Made by a program: the position numbers and the translations under genes. Positions 52,950-63,084 of a DNA stretch of 64,000 nt are shown piece after piece. The stretch spans positions 5,146,001-5,210,000 of the forward strand of contig NZ_JANADO010000001.1 of assembly GCF_024199845.1 (NCBI RefSeq), given 5' to 3'. This DNA comes from Bradyrhizobium sp. CCGB12. Its GTDB lineage: Bacteria; Pseudomonadota; Alphaproteobacteria; Rhizobiales; Xanthobacteraceae. The number at the start of each line of letters is the position of its first letter. Positions within the stretch are counted from its first letter, which is position 1. The notes beneath the pieces are model-generated. The model did no database searches. It was not told the DNA's origin and saw only the letters and a list, made by a program, of their open reading frames with translations.

Positions 52950-53722
52950 CAGACCAACTCTGGAATCCGCATCGCAAGGCGTTGATAGACCCAGCAAGCA
53001 ATCAAGGAAAACGCGACGATGGAGCCGGACACGCACGCCACATGGTCCAAAGGAAGGATGCCGCCGGCAAAGACGATCCGCCAGCTGTCAATGAGCCAGT
53101 ACATCGGATTCAGCTTGAAATAGAACTGATATTCGACCGGCACCATGCTCAACGGATAGACCATCGGCGTCGCAAAGAAGAGAGCTGAGAACGCGATGCC
53201 GATCAAATACTGAATGTCCCGGACATAGACGTTGAGTACTGCTCCAATTACGGCCAGCGGAAACACGAAGAGCAGTTGCAAGATCAGCATCAAGGGCATC
53301 TGCCAGAGTAGTGTTACAGGGTAAATGCGTTCGCCATTAATCGCCATGAAGAAGAACACGACCGGAATAGCGAACATGAAGTGAAACATTTCCTGCATCA
53401 CATTGCTGAGAGGCAGAATCAGTTTCGGGAGCTTCACGCGCCGAACTAGCGACAGGTTGTTCGCGAAGCTGCCGGTACCCTGTATTGTCGATTGGCTAAG
53501 CCATCCCCAAGGAAACATGCCGGTTAGAATGAAGACGATGTAGTTCTCCATCTCTACGCGCATGATGAATTTGAATGCGAGCCAATAGACCAAGGCAAAA
53601 ACGAACGGATTGGCGATCGCCCAGAGATAGCCGAGCACGCTACGTTTGTAGCGTACCTTAAGTTCCTTGAGGGTCAGCAGGTACAGCAGCTCAGCCCACT
53701 GGAGATAACGCTGGTCTTGCAT
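52949..53722 (-). CDS. Polysaccharide ABC exporter, permease (Wzm-like, ABC-2)
   Basis: A 257-residue ABC-2 type permease with six membrane helices. RYKRSVLGYLWAIANPFVFALVYWLAF at the N-terminus is a strong family mark. YLIGIAFSALFFATPMVYPLSMVP and LNPMYWLIDSWRIVFAGG near the C-terminus also fit O-antigen/teichoic acid exporters. It is coupled to the ATPase gene downstream and shares one base with the end of the gene upstream. Confidence 0.93.
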   Translation of the reverse strand: MQDQRYLQWAELLYLLTLKELKVRYKRSVLGYLWAIANPFVFALVYWLAFKFIMRVEMENYIVFILTGMFPWGWLSQSTIQGTGSFANNLSLVRRVKLPKLILPLSNVMQEMFHFMFAIPVVFFFMAINGERIYPVTLLWQMPLMLILQLLFVFPLAVIGAVLNVYVRDIQYLIGIAFSALFFATPMVYPLSMVPVEYQFYFKLNPMYWLIDSWRIVFAGGILPLDHVACVSGSIVAFSLIACWVYQRLAMRIPELV

Positions 53723-54900
53723 CAGGTTGCCGGTTCCGCGGGAATCAAGAGTTTGCGCACATGCTGGGCGAGCGTATCGTTACGCGCAGTAACGATCTCG
53801 TTGTATCGCTTTAGCTTGGGCTCGATGAAGTTTCTGAGCCGACTGCGATCGTTGAACATCTCGTACAACTCGACGAACGAAGCCGTGCCTTTGAGCTCGA
53901 AGCACACATCTTCAATCGGATTCTGGTGAAAATGATGGGTCAGAATCGGCAAATTGTGATCGACCGACAAGGCACGAAACAGTCTCGTGGGGCTGGAATA
54001 TGGCCAGCTGCGAGTTTGTGGCGGGTGTAGCGAATACGCCCCGCGGTGAGCCGGCTCGTCGGAGGCAAGGAAGGAGAACGGAAGCGCCCTGCAATAATAA
54101 AAGACATTCTGCAGCCCCAGCGTAGTCAGCTGCGTATTAATGCGTTCAATCCACTTCTGACGATACTGCGTGACCGAGCCGGTGATTTCCATGAAGAGCT
54201 TCTTATCCAGCATCAGCTTGTCGATCACTGTTTCTGGATCCAGCTCCGGATACAATACGCCAAAATGCTCGAGAGGACGCCCATCTTCTCGGGCGACGCC
54301 TTCGATGACCTTTTCGTGGCTGGTGATTACAGCATCGGCGTAATGCAGGGAGGCCATCAAGCCGAGGTAGCGCATGTGAAAGTAGATCGTCCGGTGGTTA
54401 CTGCGCAGAAACTTAACAGGGTGCGAGAAGCGCTTGAAGAATATCCGCAGGATTAGTTTCATGATGGTCGGCAATAACTGCATGGCCAACAGCGGCGAAT
54501 AGCACAATAGCCGCAGAACACGTCCAGCTTCTATCTTGCCGAAGTCGTCGCGGACGAACCGCAGGTACACGTCGAACAGAACGATTGTCGCTGCATCGAG
54601 AGGACCGCCGAAGTTGTTGAAGGATGTCACGCCCCAGTTGCGGACAGTGAACTCCGTCAACACAAAGATCGTTTTGCTGTGCGGGTGTGCTCTCTTGAAA
54701 TTCGCGATGCGCCGATTCTCGACGTAGTTCGTGAATTCGTCGATGATGAGATTGATCGCCTCGGGATCGAGAGTGGAGGAGACTTTCACATCGATCCCAC
54801 GTCTCCCCATGATCGCAGTGATCAGTGTAATGTAGTCCTCAATTCCGTCCGATTTGCCGTGGTTGCCGATATAAAGGCTCAGATGTTTTGTGTCTGTCAT
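53722..54900 (-). CDS. Unknown polysaccharide-locus protein, possibly a glycosyltransferase
   Basis: A 392-residue protein. LSLYIGNHGKSDGIEDYITLI opens it, in the style of a Rossmann-type fold. A middle region with two hydrophobic stretches (about 130-165) is followed by YADAVITSHEKVIEGVARE and LSVDHNLPILTHHFHQNPIEDV. The last two resemble glycosyltransferase GT-B segments, but I cannot assign a family. It touches the exporter permease gene (1-bp overlap), so it is in the export operon. No signal peptide is evident. Confidence 0.65.
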   Translation of the reverse strand: MTDTKHLSLYIGNHGKSDGIEDYITLITAIMGRRGIDVKVSSTLDPEAINLIIDEFTNYVENRRIANFKRAHPHSKTIFVLTEFTVRNWGVTSFNNFGGPLDAATIVLFDVYLRFVRDDFGKIEAGRVLRLLCYSPLLAMQLLPTIMKLILRIFFKRFSHPVKFLRSNHRTIYFHMRYLGLMASLHYADAVITSHEKVIEGVAREDGRPLEHFGVLYPELDPETVIDKLMLDKKLFMEITGSVTQYRQKWIERINTQLTTLGLQNVFYYCRALPFSFLASDEPAHRGAYSLHPPQTRSWPYSSPTRLFRALSVDHNLPILTHHFHQNPIEDVCFELKGTASFVELYEMFNDRSRLRNFIEPKLKRYNEIVTARNDTLAQHVRKLLIPAEPAT

Positions 54901-55277
54901 ACCTAACTATCTGCCCTTGGTTGACCGGCGACGCCGAAAGATTGGGTGAACCGGCTGGTGTGTTGATATTCAGGTGTCGAGATGGCTTGCCGCGGTGCTA
55001 TCCTGACGATAGGGAAAAGGATCAATCCTGGAGGCGGATGCCGACGTTCCAAGAACTTGGCGGTCGGGAGTCTGTGGGGCTAGCTTTCGGTGCATGGAAA
55101 ATCGGCTATGGAGGCTCGGCCCGGTGCATGGATGGGTGGTCGAGCACGTCTTGTGGCTGTATTTGACGGGCATTTCAAGTAAGTCTACGTACCAATAGCT
55201 GGACCACTCTTGCCCGCCAAACGCTGGCTCGGTTTCCCCTCCCAGAGCTCGGCCAATGCGGCTGCGACGTGGTATCG
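54901..55277. other. Divergent intergenic region with a possible promoter
   Basis: No convincing gene is present. On the plus strand TTGACG (55163-55168) and TACGTA (55186-55191) are spaced by 17 bp, a tentative promoter for the ligase-like gene starting at 55278. The opposite operon must also start from this gap. Confidence 0.35.
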
Positions 55278-56591
55278 ATGGGTTCGATCTTGAGTGGTTC
55301 GACTGCACGACAGCGCTTTGAGGCCTTTCGGACATCTCGGTACTGGTTCGCTGCTGCGGATGTACTGGCCGCTTTGCTGTCGGCCACACTACCTTGGTCG
55401 ACATCGGCCTTCTTGATTCTCTTGATCCCGCTGTTGGCGATCGTTTTGGGCAGCGTGGACGTCGCGCTTTTCAGGCGGTCGTTCCGCCGGCCGGCCTCGT
55501 TCTTTCCTCTGGCGTTCCTGGCGTTGGCAGTCGTTGGCATTTGCTGGTCTGAGGCGGGGATGTCCGACGGGGTGCACGGCCTCAGCCCGATGGTCAAGCT
55601 GCTTTTGTTTCCATTCCTCTTTTACTATTTTCAGAAATCGGAGCGGGCCCATTGGATCCTGGTCGCGTTCCTGGTGTCCTGCACCGTTCTCCTCCTATAT
55701 TCTTGGCTGGTCGTGTTTCAGCCGACCCTGGCGCTGAAGACCGGACGATGTTGCGGCGAGGACTATGGCGTCCCGGTTCGAAACTATATCGATCAGAGCC
55801 AGGAATTTACCGCTTGCCTGGTGGGATTGATCCTGACGGCGCTGCAATTGGCCGAGCGCAAGGACTGGAAATACGCGATACTTGTATCTGCGCTTGGGGT
55901 GGGTTTTGCCGCCAATCTGTTGTTCGTTGTGACCTCGAGAACAGCGCTTGTTTGCATTCCCTTTATGCTTTTGGTGCTTGCCTGGCGCCATGCTGGAAGC
56001 AGAGGTGTCTTCGCAATGACCGCTGCTGGGGCTCTCGTGTTCGCGATTTCATGGTTTTCGTCGCCTCATCTGCGTGCTCGCGTTCTCTCCGTCGGCACTC
56101 AATTTGAAGAGTATCGTAGTGCCGATGTCCCGTCTTCTGTCGGAAAACGATTGGAGTTCTGGCGAAAATCCATTGGCTTCTTCATCGAGAAGCCTTGGAT
56201 CGGCCACGGCACGGGATCGGTACGGGATTTGTTCGAGATCGCGGCAGTTGGCCATACGGGGACTTCGGCTGAGATCATTGCCAATCCGCACAATCAGACG
56301 CTGAGCGCGGCAGTCCAATGGGGGCTACTGGGCGTGCTGGTCCTCTACGGAATGTGGGCGTCTCATCTGCGGATGTTCCTTGGTTCGGGATACATCTCGG
56401 ACCTGGGTCTGGTCGTCATCACACAGAACATCATCGGCTCGATCTTCAACTCTCACCTGTCTGACTTCACCGAGGGGTGGATGTACGTATTGGGGGTGGC
56501 AGCTTTGGCTGGCATCATCGCTAAGCGTGATAAAGTGGAGCAGCATCGGACCGAAGTGGCCGCAGCCGCCGTACGTAAGCCGCTTAATTGA
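55278..56591 (+). CDS. O-antigen ligase/polymerase-like membrane protein (WaaL/Wzy type)
   Basis: A 437-residue protein with about eleven membrane helices. A large periplasmic loop between later helices contains RLEFWRKSIGFFIEKPWIGHGTGSV and IIANPHNQTLSAAVQWG. The WIGHGTGS and NPHNxxL motifs are those of the Wzy_C/O-antigen ligase family, which transfers or polymerises polysaccharide at the outer face of the inner membrane. The start at 55278 is an ATG; a GTG at 55269 would add three residues. With an ABC-2 exporter nearby, ligation to lipid A core is the likelier role. Confidence 0.88.
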   Translation: MGSILSGSTARQRFEAFRTSRYWFAAADVLAALLSATLPWSTSAFLILLIPLLAIVLGSVDVALFRRSFRRPASFFPLAFLALAVVGICWSEAGMSDGVHGLSPMVKLLLFPFLFYYFQKSERAHWILVAFLVSCTVLLLYSWLVVFQPTLALKTGRCCGEDYGVPVRNYIDQSQEFTACLVGLILTALQLAERKDWKYAILVSALGVGFAANLLFVVTSRTALVCIPFMLLVLAWRHAGSRGVFAMTAAGALVFAISWFSSPHLRARVLSVGTQFEEYRSADVPSSVGKRLEFWRKSIGFFIEKPWIGHGTGSVRDLFEIAAVGHTGTSAEIIANPHNQTLSAAVQWGLLGVLVLYGMWASHLRMFLGSGYISDLGLVVITQNIIGSIFNSHLSDFTEGWMYVLGVAALAGIIAKRDKVEQHRTEVAAAAVRKPLN

Positions 56592-56888
56592 GCTGCTGTG
56601 GCCGTGCTCTCAGCAGTGGTCTGCGACGGCGCTGTCGTGTCGATACATTTCTGTCATTCAGACGCGTGGGACCGACGGCGACGCTCATGCGCGCGCTGCG
56701 CAGAGTTCCTTGCAGCTGAAAGGATGTGCATTCCTGGCTGCATAGAGCCGGTGGTGCGGAACAGGATCACGTTGAAGCGATGATCGACAGGCCCGCAGAG
56801 TACAATTCACGATTGCTTCTAGGGCATCGTTATGTGTACTTTGTGCGCCCAAGGTGGGCAAATGCCACGCAAATAAGGTTCTTGGAAT
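56592..56888. other. Intergenic region without a convincing gene
   Basis: Short frames are present on both strands but show no domain or codon pattern like their neighbours. It probably carries the promoter of the sulfotransferase genes. Confidence 0.4.
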
Positions 56889-58463
56889 ATGCGCCCTTTG
56901 GTCGTGGGAGCGCCGCGAAGCGGCTTCGCTCTTCTGAGCAGCGTCATTTCGCAACTATTGCCGATGGACCCGTTGCGCTACGGCATCAAGCAGCGCCTGA
57001 TTAACTCAGCGGTCCGGCAAACTCAGCACTATATCTCTACGGCCATTGAGGCCGCGTTCACAGCGGCCGGGGTTCGAGACCGGCTGATCTACAACGGAAA
57101 CTTCAAGACTGTTGCCGGCGGACCGAAATGGTTGAAGGCGGATGAACCTTCCCGTGCGTGCTTCCGCAAATATCTCGGCGTCAAAGGTATGGGCGACTTT
57201 ATTTTGGTGATTGCCCATCCGGCCGAAGTGTTGGAGACCGATTCTATCGTTCATTCTCACAGTCACCCGCGCCTGTGGACTGAACTGGCGCAATACCAGG
57301 ACTTTCTCAAGTTCGCGTCCGTGCGCAATCCCATCGGCATTGTCAACTCGTCGCTGTTCTCTCTCAATGCGTTGGCCAGCGAGTATATTCAGCGTTACGT
57401 CGATCCGCGCGATGACAACGATGAAATGCGGCAGAGACTTGCACTCTTCAAGTTTACAAATCTCGACTTTTTCACGGGAATCGTTCGTCACTACAAGGGT
57501 TACTTTGACGAGTTCCTGCCGGTCGCAGATCGTTTTCATGTGACGCGATGGGAAGATCTGATCGATCGCTCGGCAGAAACCATCCGGCGCGTTGCGCTGC
57601 AAGCCGGTCTGGTCATCGAGGCCGATCACGCCAACCAGGTCTGGGAACGCCTGGATCATGTCAATCTCACCGGTGCGCATGAGCACAATTACCGCCGTGG
57701 CAAAGGCTTGGTGGGCGATTGGAAGAATTGGATGACCAATGCGCATCTCGAGATCATCCGGGAGCATGGCCTCGAGCACACCATGGAAGTATTCGGCTAT
57801 GGCCGCATCGAGCCTCTCAAGGAGGCGCGGTACACGCCTTTTCAACAGCGTGTTGCGGAGCTGGTCTCCCGTGGAAAGGTGTTTGAGGATCACGCCGATC
57901 TCGATCTGTTCGGCTTTGCATTCAATAAGTCGAACATTGATGCCAGCGCATTTGCCTTTCGACGGTACGGATGGCGCGTGCATTCAAGCATCGAACGTTC
58001 GGGCTTTTCGGACGAGGCGATCGTCATGGCGGTCTGGGAAGCCGCCGAGAAGGCGGCTGGCGAGCTGAATGCGGTGCTGGAGCAGTTGTTGGCTGGTGAT
58101 TATTCAACGGAGACTCGTGCCGTTGCCAGCGTCGAGGCTGCCGTAGCCCTTTCCGCAGCCATGGCGGAGAGGATGCCGCGGGTCACGGCTGCGATGGCGG
58201 ATGAGCTGCGGGCAACCGTTCGACAGGCTTTCGCTGACGGTTCGGCTGATGTGCTCGAGGTCGACCGCAGCGTGCCGCCATTGCTCATCCGCAGTTGGAA
58301 CGAATACAATCTCGTTTCGCATCGCGGCGAGTTTAGCGCCATTCCACGCGCGGCAGGCCCTGTCGATCTCACGGAGCGGGATCCGCACAGCATTCCCGGT
58401 GCGATCGTCCGGGATTCCTACGAATCCTTGCGTATCGCCTTGAGCGATGGCGTTGCAAACTGA
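56889..58463 (+). CDS. Sulfotransferase-like protein 1
   Basis: A 524-residue protein. The N-terminus LVVGAPRSGFALLSSVISQL is a 5'-phosphosulfate-binding loop (PRSG, residues 9-12). FASVRNPIGIVNSSLFSL (Arg146, Asn147, Pro148, Ser154) fits the 3'-phosphate-binding motif of PAPS-dependent sulfotransferases. The catalytic domain ends near residue 310. The last about 200 residues are helical with no known domain, and similar in style to those of the next gene. Sulfate donor synthesis genes lie just downstream. The acceptor is probably a sugar of the exported polysaccharide; this is inferred. Confidence 0.78.
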   Translation: MRPLVVGAPRSGFALLSSVISQLLPMDPLRYGIKQRLINSAVRQTQHYISTAIEAAFTAAGVRDRLIYNGNFKTVAGGPKWLKADEPSRACFRKYLGVKGMGDFILVIAHPAEVLETDSIVHSHSHPRLWTELAQYQDFLKFASVRNPIGIVNSSLFSLNALASEYIQRYVDPRDDNDEMRQRLALFKFTNLDFFTGIVRHYKGYFDEFLPVADRFHVTRWEDLIDRSAETIRRVALQAGLVIEADHANQVWERLDHVNLTGAHEHNYRRGKGLVGDWKNWMTNAHLEIIREHGLEHTMEVFGYGRIEPLKEARYTPFQQRVAELVSRGKVFEDHADLDLFGFAFNKSNIDASAFAFRRYGWRVHSSIERSGFSDEAIVMAVWEAAEKAAGELNAVLEQLLAGDYSTETRAVASVEAAVALSAAMAERMPRVTAAMADELRATVRQAFADGSADVLEVDRSVPPLLIRSWNEYNLVSHRGEFSAIPRAAGPVDLTERDPHSIPGAIVRDSYESLRIALSDGVAN

Positions 58464-58483
58464 CTATGGAATGATCCGACACG

Positions 58484-60256
58484 ATGCATGAAAACGACCG
58501 CGCGCCACGGAGGGGGCGCTCCCTCCAATTTGTTCCCGAGCCGGACCGTGCGAGCTCTTGGATAGGTGTCGTCCGCGGTCTATTGGAGAGAGGCTATCGA
58601 ACTGTCTCCGCGCACCTTCTTGACGATGCGGCCGCTGAGATTGCCTCAGCTCTTTCTGTGGAATTCGGCGAAGCTTTCCGAGTATCGGAACGGAACGGCC
58701 AAACGCCGACTTTGGCCGAGCCCGAAGCGTTCGATCCCTTCGACGCAATTCTTCTCATTGGTGGTGATGCAGAGAAGGTAAGCGCCGCGCTGCTCGGCTA
58801 CGTGGACAGCCGCGCGCCAACTCTGGTTGCTCCGGTCACGGACCGTTATTATTCGAACCTGCCGCTCTACCTGATATCGATACCCAAGGCCGGCACACAT
58901 CTTCTCTTTCGATTGGCAGAAGCGCTTGGCTATGCCGCTGGCGGCGTTGCCCCGGACCAGCCGAAGGGCGGTCACTGGTACTATCTGCTTCACAGCAATG
59001 CGCATACCATGACGCGGGAGTTCTTCCGGGACGAGCTGCAGCGCGCGCCGTTCGGCAATCGGGCTCATCCCTTCATGCGGTCGCCCGCGCTTTTCAACTA
59101 CCGCAATCCGTTCGACGTATTGGTCTCCGAAGCGAACTATTGGCACATCGACGGCAACAGTCCTTTGTCGGTGTTGCTGGGACATCTTTCCTTCGAGGAA
59201 CGTATTGCCCGACTGATGGAGGATCGATGGCTGCTTGGCTCGGTTCGTGATCGGGTCGGCGAGTTTGCGGCCTGGCTGGACTGCGGCAACGTAGTCCCGA
59301 TTTCGTTTGAAGAGATCGTTGGCGATGCTGGCGGTGGTTCGGACGAGGCATTCGAGGCATTGGTGTGGTCGCTGCAGCTCAAATTGCACGTGCCTGGGGT
59401 CACCCGGGACATGTGCTCCGCTGCGTCCGGTCGTTCGAGTCCCACGTTCAGGGAGGGCCGCATCAACGGATGGCGACAAGCCTTGTCGGCCAACGTCGTT
59501 CGTCAGCTTGAGGCACTCCCTCAAGACTTCATGGAGAAGTTCGGTTACGACGGCTCGTCAGTCCTGCCGCGTCACGTTGCGGCGTTTCGTCATCGACCAC
59601 TGCGATTGATGTCGACCACGCACTTCTCCGTTCCGTTCTTGGTCGAAACGGATTTCCTCGACCACAATATTGTCTCGTTCAAGCAACGTTACTATGGAAT
59701 TCCGTTCTCGGCTGGCAGCGCCGATCTCCGTCAGCTCTCCGAGGAGGGGCTCTCGCGATTTGCCAACTCCCAAAGCTTGGCGTCGGTACGCGCTGAAATT
59801 GTCGCGAGGGTGGTCGAACGACAAGTCGTGCCGATGGTCGGAAAACTCGTCAAATCCGAGTTGGAGAAGCTTCGCTCGTCCCAAGACCAAACCGCCTCCG
59901 TGGTCGCACCTTCTGCGCGTTCGATGGAAGCCGAAGAGGCCGGGAAAGCGGGATCGATGTTCGAATCCGGTGCGCTTGACCAACGCGGAGTTGGAGTTGA
60001 GGCATCAGCTCCGTTGAAGTCCGGTGGTGACGACAGAGTAGGCGAGGTCCGACCGCTCGGAAGCTTTTTAAGGTACAACCTTTTCCAGCGTCGCGACTGC
60101 ATCATCGCTGTGCCGATGAGGATCGGTCCTGTCGATCCGAATCTCTACGATTTGAGATTTACCCCCGACGTGATCTCTGAACGCAGCTTGATCTCAGTCT
60201 ACGTCGGAGTTTTGCGCGACAGCCTTCATTGGGCCTACAGGCGAGCAAGACAGTAA
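58484..60256 (+). CDS. Sulfotransferase-like protein 2
   Basis: A 590-residue protein. An extra N-terminal region of about 125 residues precedes LISIPKAGTHLLFRLAEALG (P-loop, residues 130-149) and YRNPFDVLVSEANYW (Arg207, Asn208, Pro209, Ser215), the two PAPS-contact motifs. The catalytic domain ends near residue 355. The C-terminal part shares the same general layout as the previous gene, 20 bp upstream. The pair is likely one operon. N-terminal residues 85-100 (FDAILLIGG) look like a strand-loop and may be a second domain. It converges on cysNC. Confidence 0.76.
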   Translation: MHENDRAPRRGRSLQFVPEPDRASSWIGVVRGLLERGYRTVSAHLLDDAAAEIASALSVEFGEAFRVSERNGQTPTLAEPEAFDPFDAILLIGGDAEKVSAALLGYVDSRAPTLVAPVTDRYYSNLPLYLISIPKAGTHLLFRLAEALGYAAGGVAPDQPKGGHWYYLLHSNAHTMTREFFRDELQRAPFGNRAHPFMRSPALFNYRNPFDVLVSEANYWHIDGNSPLSVLLGHLSFEERIARLMEDRWLLGSVRDRVGEFAAWLDCGNVVPISFEEIVGDAGGGSDEAFEALVWSLQLKLHVPGVTRDMCSAASGRSSPTFREGRINGWRQALSANVVRQLEALPQDFMEKFGYDGSSVLPRHVAAFRHRPLRLMSTTHFSVPFLVETDFLDHNIVSFKQRYYGIPFSAGSADLRQLSEEGLSRFANSQSLASVRAEIVARVVERQVVPMVGKLVKSELEKLRSSQDQTASVVAPSARSMEAEEAGKAGSMFESGALDQRGVGVEASAPLKSGGDDRVGEVRPLGSFLRYNLFQRRDCIIAVPMRIGPVDPNLYDLRFTPDVISERSLISVYVGVLRDSLHWAYRRARQ

Positions 60257-60275
60257 TGTGGTGCTCGTGCGTCTA

Positions 60276-62147
60276 TCATATCAGTCCAAACTGGGTCAGC
60301 TTTTCGATGAGATGATGGGCCAGTGGTTCGGGCTGCTGGCCGACCGTGCGCAAATGAATTTCGGGACTTTCGGGGGCTTCGTATGGCGCATCGAAGCCGG
60401 TGAAATTCTTGATCTCGCCGGCTTTCGCTTTTGCGTATAGCCCCTTGGGATCGCGCCTGGCGCATTCTTCGATCGGCGTGTCGACGAAGACCTCGATGAA
60501 TTCACCGTCCGGGACCAGTCGCCGTACCGTTTCACGCTCCGCCCGGTATGGCGAAATGAAAGAGCACAAGACGATCAGTCCCGCATCCACGAGCAGCTTT
60601 GCCACCTCGCCGGCGCGCCGGATGTTTTCGACCCGGTCTGCCTCGGTGAAGCCGAGGTCACGGTTGAGCCCGTGCCTTACGTTGTCACCATCGAGCATCA
60701 TTGTATGATGACCGGCAGCGTGAAGAAGTCGCTCTACGAAGTTGGCGATGGTCGATTTACCCGCCCCTGACAGGCCGGTGAACCAGACGATTGCCGGCTT
60801 TTGCTGCTTGTGCGCGGCGCGCTCGGCCTTTCCGATCAGGGTCGCCTGCCAGGGGATGTTGGTACCACGCCGCAAGCCGAAGGCGATCATGCCGGCGCCG
60901 ACAGTATCATTGGTCAGCCGGTCGATCATGATGAACGAGCCTGTCTTGCGGTTCTTTTCGTAGGGATCGAACGCAACCGGGGTGCCGGTCGACAGGTTGC
61001 AGAAGCCGATGTCGTTGAGACCCAGTGTAGGGGCCGCTAGATGCTCGCGCGTATTGACGTCGATCTTGTATTTGATCCCGGTGACGGAGATCGGAGTGGT
61101 CTTGGTCCCGATGCGGGCCAAATACGAACGGCCCGGCATGAGCGGTTGATCGCTCATCCAGATGATATGGGCAGCAAATTGATCTGAGACTTCGGGACGC
61201 GACGCCGGGCTGACCAGGAGATCGCCGCGCGCGATGTCGATCTCATGCGCCAGTACCAGCGTGATGGCGTCGCCCGCTCCGGCGGATCGTTGCGGGCCTT
61301 CATAGGTGATGATCTCCTTCACGGTTGACGTCTGGCCGGAGCCGGCCGCGATGATGGGATCGCCGGGATTGATCGTACCGGAAGCGACCGTTCCGGCAAA
61401 ACCCCTGAAATCGGGTCCCGGACGATTGACCCACTGCACCGGAAACCGGAACGGCTTGTCGGCAGCTCCGTGCGCGATGTCGACGGTCTCTAGGTATTCC
61501 AGCAGGGTCGGGCCATCATACCAGGGTGTCCTGCTCGAGGGGCTCGTGACGTTGTCCCCGTCGCGGGCCGAGATCGGAATCGCTTCGATGGACGAGAAGC
61601 CCAGCTTGGATGCAAAAACGCGATAGTCCGAGACAAGCCGCTCAAAAACGCTTGCCTGATACGAGACCAGGTCGATCTTGTTTACGGCGAGAACGATGTG
61701 GCGCAGACCGAGGAGCGAGCAAATCAGCGAGTGCCGACGTGTTTGGACCAGAACGCCTTTCCGGGCATCGATGAGCAGGATGGCAAGGTCGGAGTTTGAT
61801 GCTCCGGTTGCCATGTTCCTCGTATACTGCTCGTGCCCAGGCGTGTCGGCGACGATGAAGGATCGCTTCGACGTTCCGAAAAAGCGATATGCAACATCGA
61901 TCGTGATTCCCTGTTCGCGTTCGGCTTCGAGGCCGTCGACGAGAAGGGCCAGATCGATGCGATCGCCCGTCGTGCCATAGCGTGCCGAATCCCTAGCGAG
62001 CGCAGACAACTGATCTTGGAAGATCTGCTTCGAATCGTGAAGGAGTCGCCCGATCAGCGTGGACTTGCCGTCATCTACTGATCCACAAGTCAGGAACCTG
62101 AGAAGGTCCCTATTCGCGCGCTCCCCGGCACCGTCGACGCCGTCCAT
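60276..62147 (-). CDS. cysNC: Sulfate adenylyltransferase large subunit / APS kinase (CysNC, NodQ-like)
   Basis: A 623-residue bifunctional enzyme making PAPS. The N-terminal GTPase part has [34 protein letters not shown] and NKIDLV, and beta-barrel domains follow. The C-terminal APS kinase begins with [36 protein letters not shown] and [14 protein letters not shown]. The ATG at 62147 overlaps the expected cysD stop as TGATG, a typical coupled junction. Convergence with two sulfotransferase genes indicates supply for polysaccharide sulfation, as NodPQ supply Nod factor sulfation in other rhizobia. Confidence 0.94.
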   Translation of the reverse strand: MDGVDGAGERANRDLLRFLTCGSVDDGKSTLIGRLLHDSKQIFQDQLSALARDSARYGTTGDRIDLALLVDGLEAEREQGITIDVAYRFFGTSKRSFIVADTPGHEQYTRNMATGASNSDLAILLIDARKGVLVQTRRHSLICSLLGLRHIVLAVNKIDLVSYQASVFERLVSDYRVFASKLGFSSIEAIPISARDGDNVTSPSSRTPWYDGPTLLEYLETVDIAHGAADKPFRFPVQWVNRPGPDFRGFAGTVASGTINPGDPIIAAGSGQTSTVKEIITYEGPQRSAGAGDAITLVLAHEIDIARGDLLVSPASRPEVSDQFAAHIIWMSDQPLMPGRSYLARIGTKTTPISVTGIKYKIDVNTREHLAAPTLGLNDIGFCNLSTGTPVAFDPYEKNRKTGSFIMIDRLTNDTVGAGMIAFGLRRGTNIPWQATLIGKAERAAHKQQKPAIVWFTGLSGAGKSTIANFVERLLHAAGHHTMMLDGDNVRHGLNRDLGFTEADRVENIRRAGEVAKLLVDAGLIVLCSFISPYRAERETVRRLVPDGEFIEVFVDTPIEECARRDPKGLYAKAKAGEIKNFTGFDAPYEAPESPEIHLRTVGQQPEPLAHHLIEKLTQFGLI

Positions 62148-63084
62148 CAAAAGTAGCCTTCTCGCTTCTTCTTTTCCATCGAGGCGGTCTCATCACTGTC
62201 GATGAGGCGGCCCTGACGTTCCGACAGACGCGTCGACCGCAGGATAGAATTTCTTCGGGGGTGATGGCGTCGGATTCAATTGCTCCCGTTAGCGGGTAGC
62301 AACCGAGTGTTCGAAATCGAACACATCGCATTTCCGGCAGTTCGCCAGACGCGAGAGGCAGGCGATGATCGTCTACCATGATCCAAGCATCGTCGCGGCG
62401 GACCACAGGGCGTTCTTTGGCGAAATAGAGCGGCACGACCCGGATTTCTTCCAGCATGATGTAGTGCCAGATATCCAATTCGGTCCAGTTCGAAAGTGGG
62501 AATACGCGGATGGTCTCGCCCGGCCGAATCCGTGTGTTGAACAGGTTCCACAATTCGGGGCGCTGATTGCGCGGATCCCATACATGTCCTTTTGCGCGGA
62601 AGGAGAAAATACGTTCCTTGGCCCTACTCTTCTCCTCGTCCCTCCGGGCACCGCCAAATGCCGCGTCGAAGCCATGGAGGTCCAGTGCTTGCTTGAGCGC
62701 TTCCGTCTTCATGATCTGGGTATGTGCAGAGGATCCAGAGGTTATGGGACTAATGCCATGCGCCAATCCGTCTCGGTTGACATGGACGATTAGATCAATC
62801 CCGAGCCGACGTGCGGTTTCGTCCCGGAACGCGATCATCTCGCGAAACTTCCATGTCGTGTCGATGTGAAGAAGAGGAAATGGAGGTCTTGCCGGATAGA
62901 ATGCCTTGATCGCAAGATGCAGCATCACGCTTGAATCTTTGCCGATCGAATACAGCATCGCGGGTGCCCTGAACTCTGCAATCACCTCGCGCATGATCTC
63001 GATGGATTCTGCCTCCAAGCTCCTGAGGTGCTTTGGCAGACCGCGTTGTCGGGACTTCCTCTGAGGTGCCGAAGTTTCCATCAC
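62147..63084 (-). pseudogene. cysD: Sulfate adenylyltransferase small subunit CysD, frameshifted near the end
   Basis: The first about 275 residues read as a normal CysD/Nod[69 protein letters not shown] and [16 protein letters not shown]. After EEIL (about 62241-62246) the frame departs and continues abnormally to 62110. In the neighbouring frame the canonical tail [18 protein letters not shown] then KKKREGYF ends at 62147, exactly overlapping the cysNC start. One base appears lost. The gene may be inactive or the base missing from the assembly. Confidence 0.88.
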
